Part shown: in pieces, positions 32,025 to 43,559 of the stretch
How positions within the stretch are numbered: the stretch's first letter is position 1
Layout: the number at the start of each line of letters is the position of its first letter
Translations under genes and position numbers: made by a program
NCBI GenBank assembly: GCA_030620095.1
Contig: JAUTXW010003817.1
Span: 186,001-250,000 of the forward strand
DNA: 64,000 bases
Direction of reading: 5' to 3'
Origin: Kuschelorhynchus macadamiae
Lineage: Eukaryota; Arthropoda; Insecta; Coleoptera; Curculionidae
The notes under the pieces: model-generated
What the model saw: only the letters and a program-made list of their open reading frames with translations
Told to the model about the DNA's origin: nothing
Databases searched by the model: none

Positions 32025-32365
32025 TATGATATATTTGGGAATATAACGGATTTTGAATGTGTCTGTGTTCAAATAACAGGAGGTTCTGAAAAGTTTCACA
32101 TTGTAGTAAATGTACCACCAGGCAATAATATAGATTGTTTAAATGTGTTTTATGAGGTATGTGAGCAAAAATTACTGAATGAAAAATGTATTATAGCAGT
32201 TGATTTTAATATTCCCGAATATAGCACAAATAATGAATGTGACTGTTTAAGAAACTTAATTTAATTTTAATAACTATGTTCAGTATAATAAAATTAAAAA
32301 TAGCCAAGAACGCATCTTAGATCTTGTTATAAGCAATTTAATAGTAGAAGATATTAATAAAGGGT
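32025..32365 (+). pseudogene. Endonuclease fragment, inverted inside ORF1 of N
   Basis: The plus strand gives VVNVPPGNNIDCLNVFYEV and KCIIAVDFNIPEYSTNN (the GDFN block with Gly changed to Val), then SQERILDLVISNLIVEDIN in another frame. This is an APE-like endonuclease middle part. It separates the zinc finger from the coiled coil of ORF1, and it lacks any retroelement 3' end. Confidence 0.7.
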
Positions 32366-32600
32366 GCATCCCACTTTTATTGCATTCATATTCTTTATTT
32401 CTTCTAATATCATCTTTCTAAATTCCAAGGTACTGCTATCCACTTTTTCATATTTCAAGCAGTCTTTACAAAGATAGCTTATATTAACAGACAAACTCCA
32501 ACATTTAATGCATAAATATGTCTGACATACATCACACTTGGCATGATCATAAGTTTCAGTCTCTTCTCTACTTCAGCTTTTACACTTTACCATATTGATA
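32365..32600 (-). pseudogene. Mosaic element N ORF1 zinc finger
   Basis: The minus strand reads YDHAKCDVCQTYLCIKCWSL and ISYLCKDCLKYEKVDSSTLE, with CxxC...CxxC...CxxC spacing as in the ORF1 finger of element H. The protein would continue into the coiled coil at 32020, on the far side of the inverted endonuclease piece. Confidence 0.7.
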
Positions 32601-32861
32601 ATCTTTATATGGCTGGACTAATTTTTGTAACAACCTGTACAATCGCTAAACTCGTTTTACTGGACTAGAAATTCGATTTCCTGAACTGTGCAATATTTTT
32701 TGTAGAAAGGAATTTGTGAGCTATTGTATTACATTTGTCTTCACTATTTGATCTATTTATCAAATAACTAGATGGTATTATTCCAACATAATTAGAATTA
32801 TCTATTCGCTATATAATAAGACAAGTATGGTGCAAATATCAACTTTTAATACACAGTTTAA
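32601..32861. other. No gene seen
   Basis: AT-rich spacer between the mosaic region and element L. I see no motif on either strand. Confidence 0.45.
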
Positions 32862-33955
32862 CTACCAAAAAAATAATAAAATAATTGGGAGGAAATAAAC
32901 ACTTGAAACTTGTTTATAATTTTTTGATATAATTTGAACAACATTCAATGATTGTAAAGCTTTTTTGCACAGGCCTCCCCAAACCACCAAACCATATCTT
33001 ATCAGGGGTTCTACCAGTGTTTTATATAGTAAAATCGCTGAATTAATATTCTGTTTTAAAATATGTGGCCCCCACTTAAGATGCTTGTCAATGACAATTC
33101 CAAGGTATTTTGTCGAGTCGACTTCAGCAATTGGAGCATCTAAATTTTGTATGCTGAGTTCCTTAATTGATGGACAATTTGATGAAGTATGTGAGAATGC
33201 AATGTAATTCGTTTTAGTGGTGTTAAGTGTAAGTTTAAAAGTGTCAAGCCAATTTTTAATAGCCGCAATACCATTAATGGACAACTCCTTCACCTGATCC
33301 CAACTATAACCCTCAAAGATCACAGCCGTGTTATCAGCATAAGATATGATATTACCAACATCTATATTCATACGTGTTAAAGAACTTATGTATGCAATAA
33401 AAAATATGGAGCCTAAGACTGTTCCCTGTGTGAATGCCGATCAGTGGACTACTCTGAGCCTCACCTATTTTTAACACTTGTGCCTTCCATCCAAGTAACT
33501 CCTGAAGACATCCAACACAGTACCCCTAACTCCATAAGTATCCAGAGCATTGAGAATCAAGTCATAGGGTACGGTGTCAAATGCCTTCTTGTTTTTGTCA
33601 AGATTAGATGATATTTGGCTAGTTAATTCATACATTGCATTCTCAGTATTCACACCATTTCTAAATCCAAATTGACAATTTGATAGAACATTATTGCTTT
33701 GAAGAAAATCAATTAGTCTTTGCTTAAGGCACTTTTCAAGAATTTTGGAGAAATTGTTGATTACATTTATAGGCCGGTAGTTAGATTTGATTGATTTATT
33801 ACCTGCTTTGTAAATTGGGGTAACCAATGAAGTTTTGAATTTACTGAGGAATTGCATTTGTTTGAAACATTCATTGAAAGGCTCGTCAAATGATGCCACA
33901 CTAATTAAGTGCATCTTAACATTTCTAAATGAAAGTGCTTCATTTCCATAAACGT
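32862..33955 (-). pseudogene. Element L: reverse transcriptase fragment
   Basis: Frame 33914-33471 has FKTSLVTPIYKAGNKSIKSN and NYRPINVINNFSKILEK, CQFGFRNGVNTENAMYELT and KKAFDTVPYDLILNALDTYG. The residues just before AFDTV are deleted, so the motif A Asp region is lost. Frame 33371-32862 has IISYADNTAVIFEG (YADD changed to YADN), KYLGIVIDKHLKWGPH and YKTLVEPLIRYGLVVWGG. A gap lies between motif A and YADN near 33420-33470. It is related to element S (40195-42000). Confidence 0.85.
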
Positions 33956-34857
33956 ATTAATATCATACACTTCGCCTACCTCATAGATGATGTACATCTG
34001 GAAGTTGTTACTTCTTTCCCGATCTGGGTCTTATTTTTAATGAAAATTTAACTTTTAATCTGCATATTGATAGCATTGTACTTAAGGGTTTAGATTGGTG
34101 GGCTTTATAAAACGAAATACAAAGCATGTGACTGATACCAAAGCAATTGGATGTCTTTATAACTCATTGGTTAAGAGCGTTTTGGAATAGTGATCTGCAA
34201 TATGGAGTTTTTCATATCAGTGTCACATTGACAGAATCGAAAAAGTGCAAAATAGATTTGCAAAATACCTCTTATATAAATTTAATTTTCCATATCAAGG
34301 TCTGACATATAATACAAGAGCTGTTCTTTTTGGCCTGCAAACCCTAGAGTTTCGAAGAAAGAAGGCACTTCTTATTTTTCTACACAAATTGTTCAATGGA
34401 GGCATTGACTGTGAAATATTGCTGTAGTCGATCTCATTTTTGGTTCCTATTAGGAGAACGAGACAATCTCAACTATTTTTAGAAAGATTCCACTGTACAA
34501 ATTATGGGCTTAGTGTATTTGTTGCACTTCCCGGAGTATGACATTTTTAAGCTCAGCACTTTGCAGCTAAAAAGGCAGTTAAGTGGATTGGTTTTGTGAT
34601 GTTTTCTGTCTGTCCTTGATCACGTGATTCTGTGTAATTTTTTTATATTTATGTATTATGTTACTTTTGGACCTGAAATCGTTTTATCATTGTATATCCT
34701 TTTTTTTATTTACCTGTTTTTGCCTGGGTTGTTTGACTTGATACTTTTTCGACGTTATTTGCGAATTCGTACCATTTGGAATATTTAGCATTCTGTAGTG
34801 TACGTTTCAGAAGGGCCACTTACATTAATTAAAAAAAAAAAAAAGAAAAAAAAAATC
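33956..34857 (+). pseudogene. A2: CR1-like 3' fragment of the element A family
   Basis: The plus strand gives DLGLIFNENLTFNLHIDSIV near 34015, CHIDRIEKVQNRFAKYLLYK near 34230, LTYNTRAVLFGLQTLEF and VPIRRTRQSQLFLERFHCTN. Each has a counterpart in element A (3870-4400). The 3' UTR shares TACCATTTGGAAT and TCTGTAGTGTA with A. It ends in an A-rich run at 34833-34855 rather than a clean TAAA tail. It is 5'-truncated and frame-broken. Confidence 0.8.
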
Positions 34858-35298
34858 AATATGACATTCCCATGTTAAAAACTGATCTACATGCAAACCG
34901 AAAAACTTACAACTTTTTGAAGATGGTTGTGAAATAATACCAGTATCTGGCAAGTTATTTCTACATCTAAAGTGGATATATATACAGTTTTTTGTAGATC
35001 GAGTAAAAGATTATTTTTCGTACACCAAGTGTCGAAGTCACTTATAACATTCTGAACTAAGTCTTGAAGTACCTCAGGCCTTCGCGCTGACACCACTATT
35101 GATGAGTTGTCAGCAAACATGTCAGCCTTTCCTTTGTCTATGTAATTGGGCATACCTTTTATGAAAGTGAGAATTAACAGTGGCCCAAGCACTGAGCCCT
35201 GGGGCACTCCTATATCGATATCCACCATGTCTGGAACCTCTCGGTCAATTTGCACATAGAACTTTCTATCCTTGAGGTATGAGTGCAATAGATTCATC
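34858..35298 (-). pseudogene. Element O: RT palm fragment
   Basis: Frame 35300-34887 reads MNLLHSYLKDRKFYVQIDRE, DIGVPQGSVLGPLLILTFIK and ADMFADNSSIVVS (YADD changed to FADN), then WCTKNNLLLDLQKTVY. After a frame change the minus strand continues with FFGLHVDQFLTWECHI up to the A2 tail. It is bounded on the left by the A2 tail and on the right by the (TAAA)n tail of P. Confidence 0.85.
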
Positions 35299-35765
35299 AT
35301 TTATTTATTTATTTATTTACGAGTATAAATACCCATTAAATCAAATAATATTTGCATTTAAATTAAATTTATGTACCTACTTAGACTACAACTTAAAATC
35401 AATATTACATAGTAATCTTAAAACTAATTAACTAAAATTAATATTGGAAAGCCTTTTTTTAAAACATGCAAAAGAATAAAAAAAGAAGTCTATATTCACT
35501 TTATTGTCTTTGGTTGCAATTCTGGATAATGGTGAGAATACTCCATAATTGCAGCGATGAAAATCAATTGCAAATCATTCCATAACCCTTGTTGCTCAAA
35601 CCAATCAAATATAACAATTCTGAACAGTCTATCTCTCTCTATCAAACCTGTAATTAACTTAAAAAGAAAGTAAATTCCGATTTTACCCTTCTAGACTTCA
35701 AGAGTTCCAGGCCAAATCTAGCTCTTGCCTCACTATAGTTACTTACATACTTCCTCTTATTTCAT
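35298..35765 (-). pseudogene. Element P: RT 3' end with (TAAA)n tail
   Basis: The minus strand gives SEARARFGLELLKSRRVKSE, LITGLIERDRLFRIVIFDW and CNYGVFSPLSRIATKDNKVN with FACFKKRL at the end. The tail is seen as (TTTA)n at 35299-35319. The fragment meets RT codons of O directly at the tail, consistent with insertion into O. Confidence 0.7.
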
Positions 35766-35816
35766 TGCCTGATAGTTTATAGTTAGGTAGGTTAAAATGG
35801 CCAACGGAAAAGATGA

Positions 35817-36655
35817 AAATGAATGAATGAATGAATTTATTAGTAACAGACATATTAAAATATTTTCACAGGTCAATTAATAGCTACAATTAAACAAATA
35901 ACCGAATCCGGCTTACAATAATTAAACAGACTGACAATCAGTCAATAGATCAATTACAAGACAATAAATCATAAAGTAGTATATAAAACACGTCGTAAAA
36001 TGATATAAAACAAATATGTCATTGAATAATACATACATAAAACAAATTCTTAATAATAAAACATGTTGAAGAAGAAAGGCGGTGTGAAGTCATAACAGCC
36101 ATGAAACATCACAAATACATATGTTTATACAATTATGAAGGTGGACTCTCTGGTTGACTCCAGATAACCTGATACATTAAAGCCATGCCAAGTGGCCAAT
36201 TTCAGGACAAATCTGAGAAATTGTTGCCCAAATACTCTGCATGCGAGTAGAATGCCTTAGACTTAAGATAGGCCTTGACTTTTAGTTTAGGCTTTACAGG
36301 ATCAAGAGTTTTTATTTGAGTCGGCAGAACATTGTAAAATTGTATGGCAAAACGATTGTGGCCATCTCAGGCTCTTGCAGTGGTAAGCCGGCATTAGATA
36401 ATCTGTGGTTCTGGTGTTGTAATCATGATTGTCGCTACTTCTAATATGCGATTGTATGTTTACAGACCCAGAAACTTAGTAGATTCCTCCATCTTAATGT
36501 CAAAATCACCTATTGTGAAATTCCGTGGACTTTGAGGTCTTGTTCCTGATTCAAAGATGATCATACCAGACTTGGACTTATTTAAGATTGATGCGTTCTC
36601 AGCAAACCATGATTCAATATTTTTAACCATGTTTTTAGATTCTATAGGCAAATTG
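35817..36655 (-). pseudogene. Element R (copy 1): RT fragment with (ATTC)n tail
   Basis: Frame 36651-36460 has ESWFAENASILNKSKSGMII and FDIKMEESTKFLGL, the block after YADD. Further left are HDYNTRTTDYLMPAYHCKSL (thumb box) and a 3' UTR ending in (ATTC)n, seen as GAATGAATGAATG at 35817-35838. The part between FLGL and HDYNTR is missing, so it is internally deleted. Confidence 0.7.
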
Positions 36656-36751
36656 GTAAAATTTGGAGTTTGGAAAACAATAAAGAAATTTCATTCAACA
36701 TATGTATTTGTGATGATTCACATCAGTTGCTTGACCCCAATACAAAATCAT

Positions 36752-37665
36752 TTATTTTAGATGACTATATGCTAATGCATAATATACATTTATTAACTGT
36801 TTAGTTGATAGAAGATTTTTTAAATTTATAATTGCAAAATAGGCAGATTTCAGCTTGCCTATGACATGTTCAATATGTGCCATCAAGCATAGATCATTAT
36901 TTATTTTTAAACCTAGAAACATACACTTGTTAATCTTTTCAATTTGAGTACCGTTCATTTCTAGTGTGAAGTCTGAGATATGATGTCTCAGAGAAAAGGT
37001 CAAAATTTGTGTTTTTGTTGCATTAACAATGAGTTTATTTTTGGTTCACCAAGAACTAAATAACTAAAGGATCGTATTTGCCCGATCTTTAACATTTTGC
37101 AGTGACAAATCGCTCAGAACAATTGTGTCATCTGCATATGAGACTAATACAGATTCAGAATCGAGATTTAGTTCAGCTTCAAGATCATCAATGAATAGTA
37201 AAAAGAGTAAAGGAGACAGAACACTCCCCTGAGGTACACCATATTTTAACTCCTAACTCTGAGCTAATATTACTAAGGTTTAATTCGCTTAGAGAGAAAC
37301 AATTTAATTAAAGCACTTGTATAGCCCCGAAAACCAAGGGAGTTTACCTTTTCCACTAGTATTGAACTGTCCACATAATCAAAGGCTCATGTCAGATCAA
37401 AGAAGAGAGCAATTGTATAATAACCCTGGTTTATAGAAGAATAAATAAACGGCACAAAACTAAATGCTGCAGGATTTGTAGAGTAATCATGTCTAAACCC
37501 ACGCTGGGCATTTGTAAGCCAGTTATATTTTTGTAGAAATTTTTCAAATCTTGTTTTTAATATCTCTTCTAGGATTTTTGAAAAGGACAACAAACCAGTT
37601 ATTGGTCTATAGTTTTATACAATTTCTGCATCCCCTTTTTTATATAAAGGAATTACTTCACCATA
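36752..37665 (-). pseudogene. Element Q (copy 1): RT fragment
   Basis: The minus strand reads VIPLYKKGDAEIV near 37640, then GLLSFSKILEEILKTRFEKF, NAQRGFRHDYSTNPAAFSF and LFFDLT with a stop replacing the residue before AFDYVDSSILVEK. It continues with SYADDTIVLSDL (catalytic box intact, about 37130), KNKLIVNATKTQILTFSLRH and NKCMFLGLKINNDLCLMAHI. It ends at 36752 at the R fragment. Confidence 0.8.
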
Positions 37666-37669
37666 TTAA

Positions 37670-38134
37670 AGGAATGGATAACAGAGGATCTAATTACCTC
37701 TGTCATACATAAAGATAAATTGAAGAAACAACTCTTAAAACATTCTTCAATACCTTTGGAAATTCAATACAAAATATATCGAAATAAAGTTAACAAATTA
37801 ATAAAAACTCAAAAATTTAGATTCTTTAAAGAACAAATAGAAAAAATCACAATAATATTAAAAAAACTTATCAACTAATAAATGATGCTACAAATACTCT
37901 TAACAAAAAAACAAATACTCCTTTTGCTGTTGTAGCTGACAAGACATTTCAAAATAATCTTGAGATGGCAATTACTGCAACAATTACTTTACAAATATAG
38001 ATATAAAAATGGCACAACAGATACAGAGACCCAAACATCCTTTTAAAACAAAAACTAGTAATATGGCATCTATGTACCTAAGACCTGTATAGGAAAATGA
38101 GGTAATAAATCAAATTGCTGCTCTGAAAAATGAT
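37670..38134 (+). pseudogene. Element S linker, duplicated copy 1
   Basis: The plus strand gives WITEDLITSVIHKDKLKKQL, IYRNKVNKLIKTQKFRFFK and YQLINDATNTLNKKTN, a normal endonuclease-RT linker. It ends at the duplication border inside IAALKND, whereas in copy 2 the same frame runs on into the RT of S. Confidence 0.7.
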
Positions 38135-38355
38135 ATGATCAAATATAACAATTCTGAACAGTCTATCTCTCTCTATCAAACCAGTAATTAACTTAAAAAG
38201 AAAGTAAATTCCGATTTTACCCTTCTAGACTTCAAGAGTTCCAGGCCAAAACTAGCTCTTGCCTCACTATAGTTACTTACATACTTCCTCTTATTTCATT
38301 GCCTGATAGTTTATAGTTAGGTAGGTCAAAATGGCCAACGGAAAAGATGAAATTG

Positions 38356-39194
38356 AATGAATGAATGAATGAATTTATTAGTAACAGACATATTAAAATA
38401 TTTTCACAGGTCAATTAATAGCTACAATTAAACAAATAACCGAATCCGGCTTACAATAATTAAACAGACTGACAATCAGTCAATAGATCAATTACAAGAC
38501 AATAAATCATAAAGTAGTATATAAAACACGTCGTAAAATGATATAAAACAAATATGTCATTGAATTATACATACATAAAACAAATTCTTAATAATAAAAC
38601 ATGTTGAAGAAGAAAGGCGGTGTGAAAGTCATAACAGCCATGAAACATCACAAATACATATGTTTATACAATTATGAAGGTGGACTCTCTGGTTGACTCC
38701 AGATAACCTGATACATTAAAGCCATGCCAAGTGGCCAATTTCAGGACAAATCTGAGAAATTGTTGCCCAAATACTCTGCATGCGAGTAGAATGCCTTAGA
38801 CTTAAGATATGCCTTGACTTTTAGTTTAGGCTTTACAGGATCAAGAGTTTTTATTTGAGTCGGCAGAACATTGTAAAATTGTATGGCAAAACGATTGTGG
38901 CCATCTCTGGCTCTTGCAGTGGTAAGCCGGCATTAGACAATCTGTGGTTCTGGTGTTGTAATCATGATTGTCGCTACTTCTAATATGCGATTGTATGTTT
39001 ACAGACCCAGAAACTTAGTAGATTCCTCCATCTTAATGTCAAAATCACCTATTGTGAAATTCCGTGGACTTTGAGGTCTTGTTCCTGATTCAAAGATGAT
39101 CATACCAGACTTGGACTTATTTAAGATTGATCCGTTCTCAGCAAACCATGATTCAATATTTTTAACCATGTTTTTAGATTCTATAGGCAAATTG
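38356..39194 (-). pseudogene. Element R, copy 2
   Basis: This is the duplicate of 35817-36655. The frame 39190-38999 differs from copy 1 by one residue (ENG for ENA). The tail has one more ATTC unit than in copy 1. Confidence 0.75.
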
Positions 39195-39290
39195 GTAAAA
39201 TTTGGAGTTTGGAAAACAATAAAGAAATTTCATTCAACATATGTATTTGTGATGATTCACATCAGTTGCTTGACCCCAATACAAAATCAT

Positions 39291-40190
39291 TTATTTTAGA
39301 TGACTATATGCTAATGCATAATATACATTTATTAACTGTTTAGTTGATAGAAGATTTTTTAAATTTATAATTGCGAAATAGGCAGATTTCAGCTTCCCTG
39401 TGACATGTTCAATATGTGCCATCAAGCATAGATCATTATTTATTTTAAACCTAGAAACTTACACTTGTTAATCTTTTCAATTTGAGTACCGTTCATTTCT
39501 AGTGTGAAGTCTGAGATATGACGTCTCAGAGAAAAGGTCACAATTTGTGTTTTTGTTGCATTAACAATTAGTTTATTTTTGGTTCACCAAGAACTAAATA
39601 ACTAAAGGATCGTATTTGCCCGGTCTTTAACATTTTGCAGTGACAAATCGCTCAGAACAATTGAAGTGTCATCTGCATATGAGACTAATACAGATTCAGA
39701 ATCGAGATTTAGTTCAGCTTCAAGATCATCAATGAATAGTAAAAAGAGCAAAGGAGACAGAACACTTCCCTGAGGTACACCATATTTTAACTCCTAATAC
39801 TCTGAGCTAATATTACTAAGGTTTAATTCGATTAGAGAGAAACAATTTAATTAAATCACTTGTATAGCCCCGAAAACCAAGGGAGTTTACCTTTTCCACA
39901 AGTATTGAACTGTCCACATAATCAAAGGCTCATGTCAGATCAAAGAACAGAGCGATTGTATAATAACCCTGGTTTATAGAAGAATAAATAAACTGCACAA
40001 AACTAAATGCTGCAGGATTGGTAGAGTAAGAGTAAGCCAGTTATATTTTTGTAGAAATCTTTCAAATCTTGTTTTTAATATCTCTTCTAGGATTTTTGAA
40101 AAGGACAACAAACCAGTTATTGGTCTATAGTTTTATACAATTTCTGCATCCCCTTTTTTATATAAAGGAATTACTTCACCATATTAAAGG
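39291..40190 (-). pseudogene. Element Q, copy 2
   Basis: This is the duplicate of 36752-37665. It has an extra deletion near 40030 that removes the NAQRGFRHDY-type block, and an extra frame change near 39450. It is otherwise the same RT piece. Confidence 0.75.
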
Positions 40191-40194
40191 AATG

Positions 40195-42005
40195 GATAAC
40201 AGAGGATCTAATTACCTCTGTCATACATAAAGATAAATTAAAGAAACAAATCTTAAAACATTCTTCAATACCTTTGGAAATTCACTACAAAATATATCGA
40301 AATAAAGTTGACAAATTAATAAAAACTCAAAAATTTAGATTCTTTAACGAACAAATAGAAAAAATCACAATAATATTAAAAAAACTTATCAACTAATAAA
40401 TGATGCTACAAATACTCTTAACAAAAAAACAAACACTCCTTTTGCTGTTGTAGCCAACAAGACATTTCACAATAATCTTGAGATGGCAATTACTGCATCA
40501 ATTACTTTACAAATATAGATATAAAAATGGCACATTAGATACAGAGACCCAAACATCCTTTTAAAACAAAAACTAGTAATATGGCATCTATGTACCTAAG
40601 ACCTGTATAGGAAAATGAGGTAATAAATCAAATTGCTGCTCTAAAAAATGATAGTGCCCCGGTAAAGATGAAACAACGTCAAAACTTAATAAAATGCTTC
40701 ATTTGGATATAATAAAGCCATTAACACATATCATAAATTCAACTTTTAAAACGGGAATAGTGCGAAAACAATTTAAGGATTCAATAATTACTCCCATACA
40801 TAAAGCGGGCTTTAAAAACAACATTGAAAACTATCGACCAATAAGCCTTATAAACAATTTTGCAAAAATTTTCAAGAAGTGTCTAAAGAATAGATTGACC
40901 CAATTTTTTAAAATGTATAACATTTTATCAGATAAACAGTTTAGCTTTACAGAAGGTTTGAGTACATCAGACCCAATGTATCGCCTCACATCAGACGTAA
41001 ATAGCTGCAATACCAGTAAAAAATGCATGACTATTTTTCTTGACCTTTCATAGGCCTTTGACACTGTGCCTCATGACCAACTGATTGATATTCTTATGCA
41101 GTGTGGGAGACGGGGCGCAGTGTTGGAATTCTTTATCAGCTACCTGTCAGACAAATATCAACATGTAAAAATAAATAATACTATTAGTGAACCATTAAAA
41201 ATTAAAATAGGTGTTCCTCAGGGTACTATTCTAGGACCTATACTTTTTATAGCATATTTAAATTCGCTTTTAAACTGAAAAATAAATTAATATTCTCGGG
41301 AAATACTTGGGAGGAAACAAGGCTAAAGGCAGTGAAAGGTTCCATTATAGTTAAAAAACTGCCTTGACTCCCATTACATAGCTTTCTCAATTACAAAGGC
41401 AAATAGACCTCCCTTTGAGAGTATTGTTATCAGTGACCCATGATATCAATATCATAAAATCAAAGCAGTTAAGAACATAAAATATCTAGCAATAATAATC
41501 GATCATCACCTGAAATGGACAGACCACATTATACACTTAACAAACACACTTAGCAATCTCATATACAAATTTTATATGTTGAGAGAGTTTTTGAGTAGTA
41601 AATTGATATAATTGCTTTATAAATCTTTAGTAGAATCTCTACTTAGGTATGGTCTAATAATATGGGGAGGAGTATACAAAAGTAATCTTTGCTCACTGGA
41701 AGTTATTCAAAACTATATCTTAAAAATAATTTTCAGTAGAAATAGGCTCTACTCAACAAACCTATTATATAGCGAGGAAATTAGTAACATAAATTTATTG
41801 TACATACATGCCTCATGCTCTTTTATACACAAATCAAATAAAAATAATCATTGGACCTTACCATTGAATTATCGAGATATAAATTTATGATTTTTAGATT
41901 ACCGGGCCTTAAAATTTTACAACATGCTGCCTAATCAAATAAAAGTACATTTAAATATAAAAACGTTTAACAAAAAAAGCAAAACATGTTTATAACAACT
42001 CATAA
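40195..42005 (+). pseudogene. Element S: linker and reverse transcriptase
   Basis: The linker (40195-40655) leads to MLHLDIIKPLTHIINSTFKT, ITPIHKAGFKNNIENYRPIS and LDLS with a stop before AFDTVPHDQLIDILMQCGR (motif A, about 41053). Then come IGVPQGTILGPILFIAYL, a damaged YADD region (FSGNTWEETRLKAVK, about 41295), YLAIIIDHHLKWTDHI, YKSLVESLLRYGLIIWGG and FYNMLPNQIKVHL. It ends near 42000. Two in-frame stops and several frame changes are visible. It is related to element L. Confidence 0.85.
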
Positions 42006-42281
42006 TAATTTAACAGTAAAATAATTATAGAAAGATACAGGTTTGTGGTTACCCCGGTGCCTACATCATCCATATTTATGTATATGTTTCTTCATTCCAA
42101 CTCTTTATATTGCTAATGCAATAGTTTTAGTTTTATTTATATTAAGAAATAGATTCATTTGTGTAAAATTTCAATAAGGGAGAAACAGTACATGAGTACA
42201 TACAGATGCTCTTGAATTTAGGTACTTCTTATAGTTTTTTAAGAATAAAACCAATATAATCAATTAGATTAATTATATATT
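42006..42281. other. No gene seen; probable 3' UTR of S
   Basis: AT-rich non-coding sequence after the RT end of S. I see no simple-repeat tail that would fix the end of the element. Confidence 0.4.
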
Positions 42282-42425
42282 TTACAAATTGTATGAAATT
42301 GAGTAAATAAATAAAATAAAAAATAAATATTTTAATCTTTCAGGAAAAATTCCTGTATTTATTAGGTTCAAAATGTAGTTTAAAGGGGTTTTCATATAGT
42401 CCCATGCTATTTGATAACAAAAAGG

Positions 42426-42427
<2 letters not shown>

Positions 42428-42480
<53 letters not shown>
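42428..42480 (+). repeat. (TA)n microsatellite inside element T
   Basis: About 26 TA units split the linker codons of T, in frame by chance or nearly so, giving a run of Tyr-Ile codons. Confidence 0.95.
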
Positions 42481-42482
<2 letters not shown>

Positions 42483-43030
42483 AGAGCTGCAGGCTCTTTT
42501 ATTTTTTAAATTATTTAAAGCTGAAAGCATTTCCTGTATGGAAATATGTGGCATAAAGAATTTATATTCATATTAATGTCTAGTTGCACATCTGACCAGT
42601 TTAGAATTTTAGCCTCAATATCTTTTGCAAAGTAGTTACAGAATAGGTTACTGATTGCAAAGGGATCAGTAGTAGTAGGGTATTAAATATAATGGAAATT
42701 GGATTGCCTTTGCATTTATAACGACCCAGATTTTCATTGAATACCTTTCATATAGTTTTTGTTGGGTTAGTAGAATCAGTTGCAACAAAAAGAGGAAAAA
42801 CCTCTTTTTGTCAATTCTATTTTGTATTAAAATTTTTCTTGGCATCACCATATTGTTCCTTTATAATTACGCTATTTGAATTTTTACTAAACCAAAATAG
42901 GTTTTTTTAATTCTTTGCTTTCTTTACTAAGATCTGGATTTACCCATTTATTAGAACTATGCAGCTGTCAATTTTCAAGACAGGTCAGATCAGATCCAAG
43001 AGGTAAATTAAGCTATTGTGAAAATAATCT

Positions 43031-43304
43031 CAAGCTTCTTTCACATCACTCATGACATACAACTCTGACATATCATTAGAAGTATAAAAAGCATTCTGCA
43101 GAAGGTATTTTTTCGAGGTGTTCTTAAAGGTGTTCATCTCTAAGGCTCTAATATGAGAGGGTAAGTAATTGAAAAACTTTGGACCATAATAGTTAGTGCC
43201 CACCCTGGCCCTAGTGAGGTGGACATGGTTAATTATTAGATTAGCGCCATGCCAAGCTTCTTTCACATCATTCATGACATACAACTCTGACATATCATTA
43301 GAAG
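43031..43304 (-). repeat. 52-bp direct repeats flanking a 170-bp RT patch (U1)
   Basis: The sequences 43031-43082 and 43253-43304 are identical but for one base. The 170 bp between them encode HLTRARVGTNYYGPKFFNYL, closely matching element U2 at 44650-44790, with no 5' end and no 3' tail. The repeats are part of the linker of T, so the patch duplicated its target by 52 bp. Confidence 0.88.
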
Positions 43305-43400
43305 AAAGAAATAGTTTAAAATTAGATATGTTGCTCAGAGAAAAGGATCTTCTGTGAACAAAAGTTTTGATATCCTCTGAGTAAGGTTTTTCAATTTTTG

Positions 43401-43559
43401 CACAAAAAGTTAAAAAAAAACCTGAGAAATTTTAAAAATATCTGATTATATTTAAACCAAATACGTTTATACAAAGCAAAAATAATGGTAATTTTAATGA
43501 TGTGTCATAATAAAATAATGTTTTAACTGAAATATCCATTTTACTTATAATAAAGATGT
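43401..43559. other. No gene seen; probable Tc1-like 3' flank
   Basis: AT-rich sequence left of the Tc1-like transposase C-terminus. The terminal inverted repeat should lie here, but I could not match one to the other end. Confidence 0.35.

Larger units (their letters stand above)
35603..40655. repeat. 2.5-kb tandem duplication
   Basis: The sequence 35603-38134 is repeated directly at 38135-40655. Both copies start TCAAATATAACAATTCTGAA and end with TTGCTGCTCTRAAAAATGAT. The offset is about 2539 bp early and 2518 bp late; the difference is mainly a deletion near 40030 in copy 2. I estimate about 97-98% identity by eye. Each unit contains P (part), R, Q and the start of S. Only copy 2 runs on into the rest of S, so copy 2's right edge is the original junction. 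Confidence 0.92.
42282..43400 (-). pseudogene. Element T: endonuclease-RT linker and RT entry
   Basis: Reading leftwards: DIKTFVHRRSFSLSNISNFK and LSSNDMSELYVMNDVKEAW (about 43370-43255), an inserted RT patch with a second copy of the LSSND block, then DYFHNSLIYLLDLI, WVNPDLSKESKELKKPILV, KNYMKGIQ and finally ISIQEMLSALNNLKNKRACS interrupted by a TA microsatellite, then WDYMKTPLNYILNLINTGIF. This is a normal linker into the start of an RT. The RT itself is lost at 42282. Confidence 0.65.
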
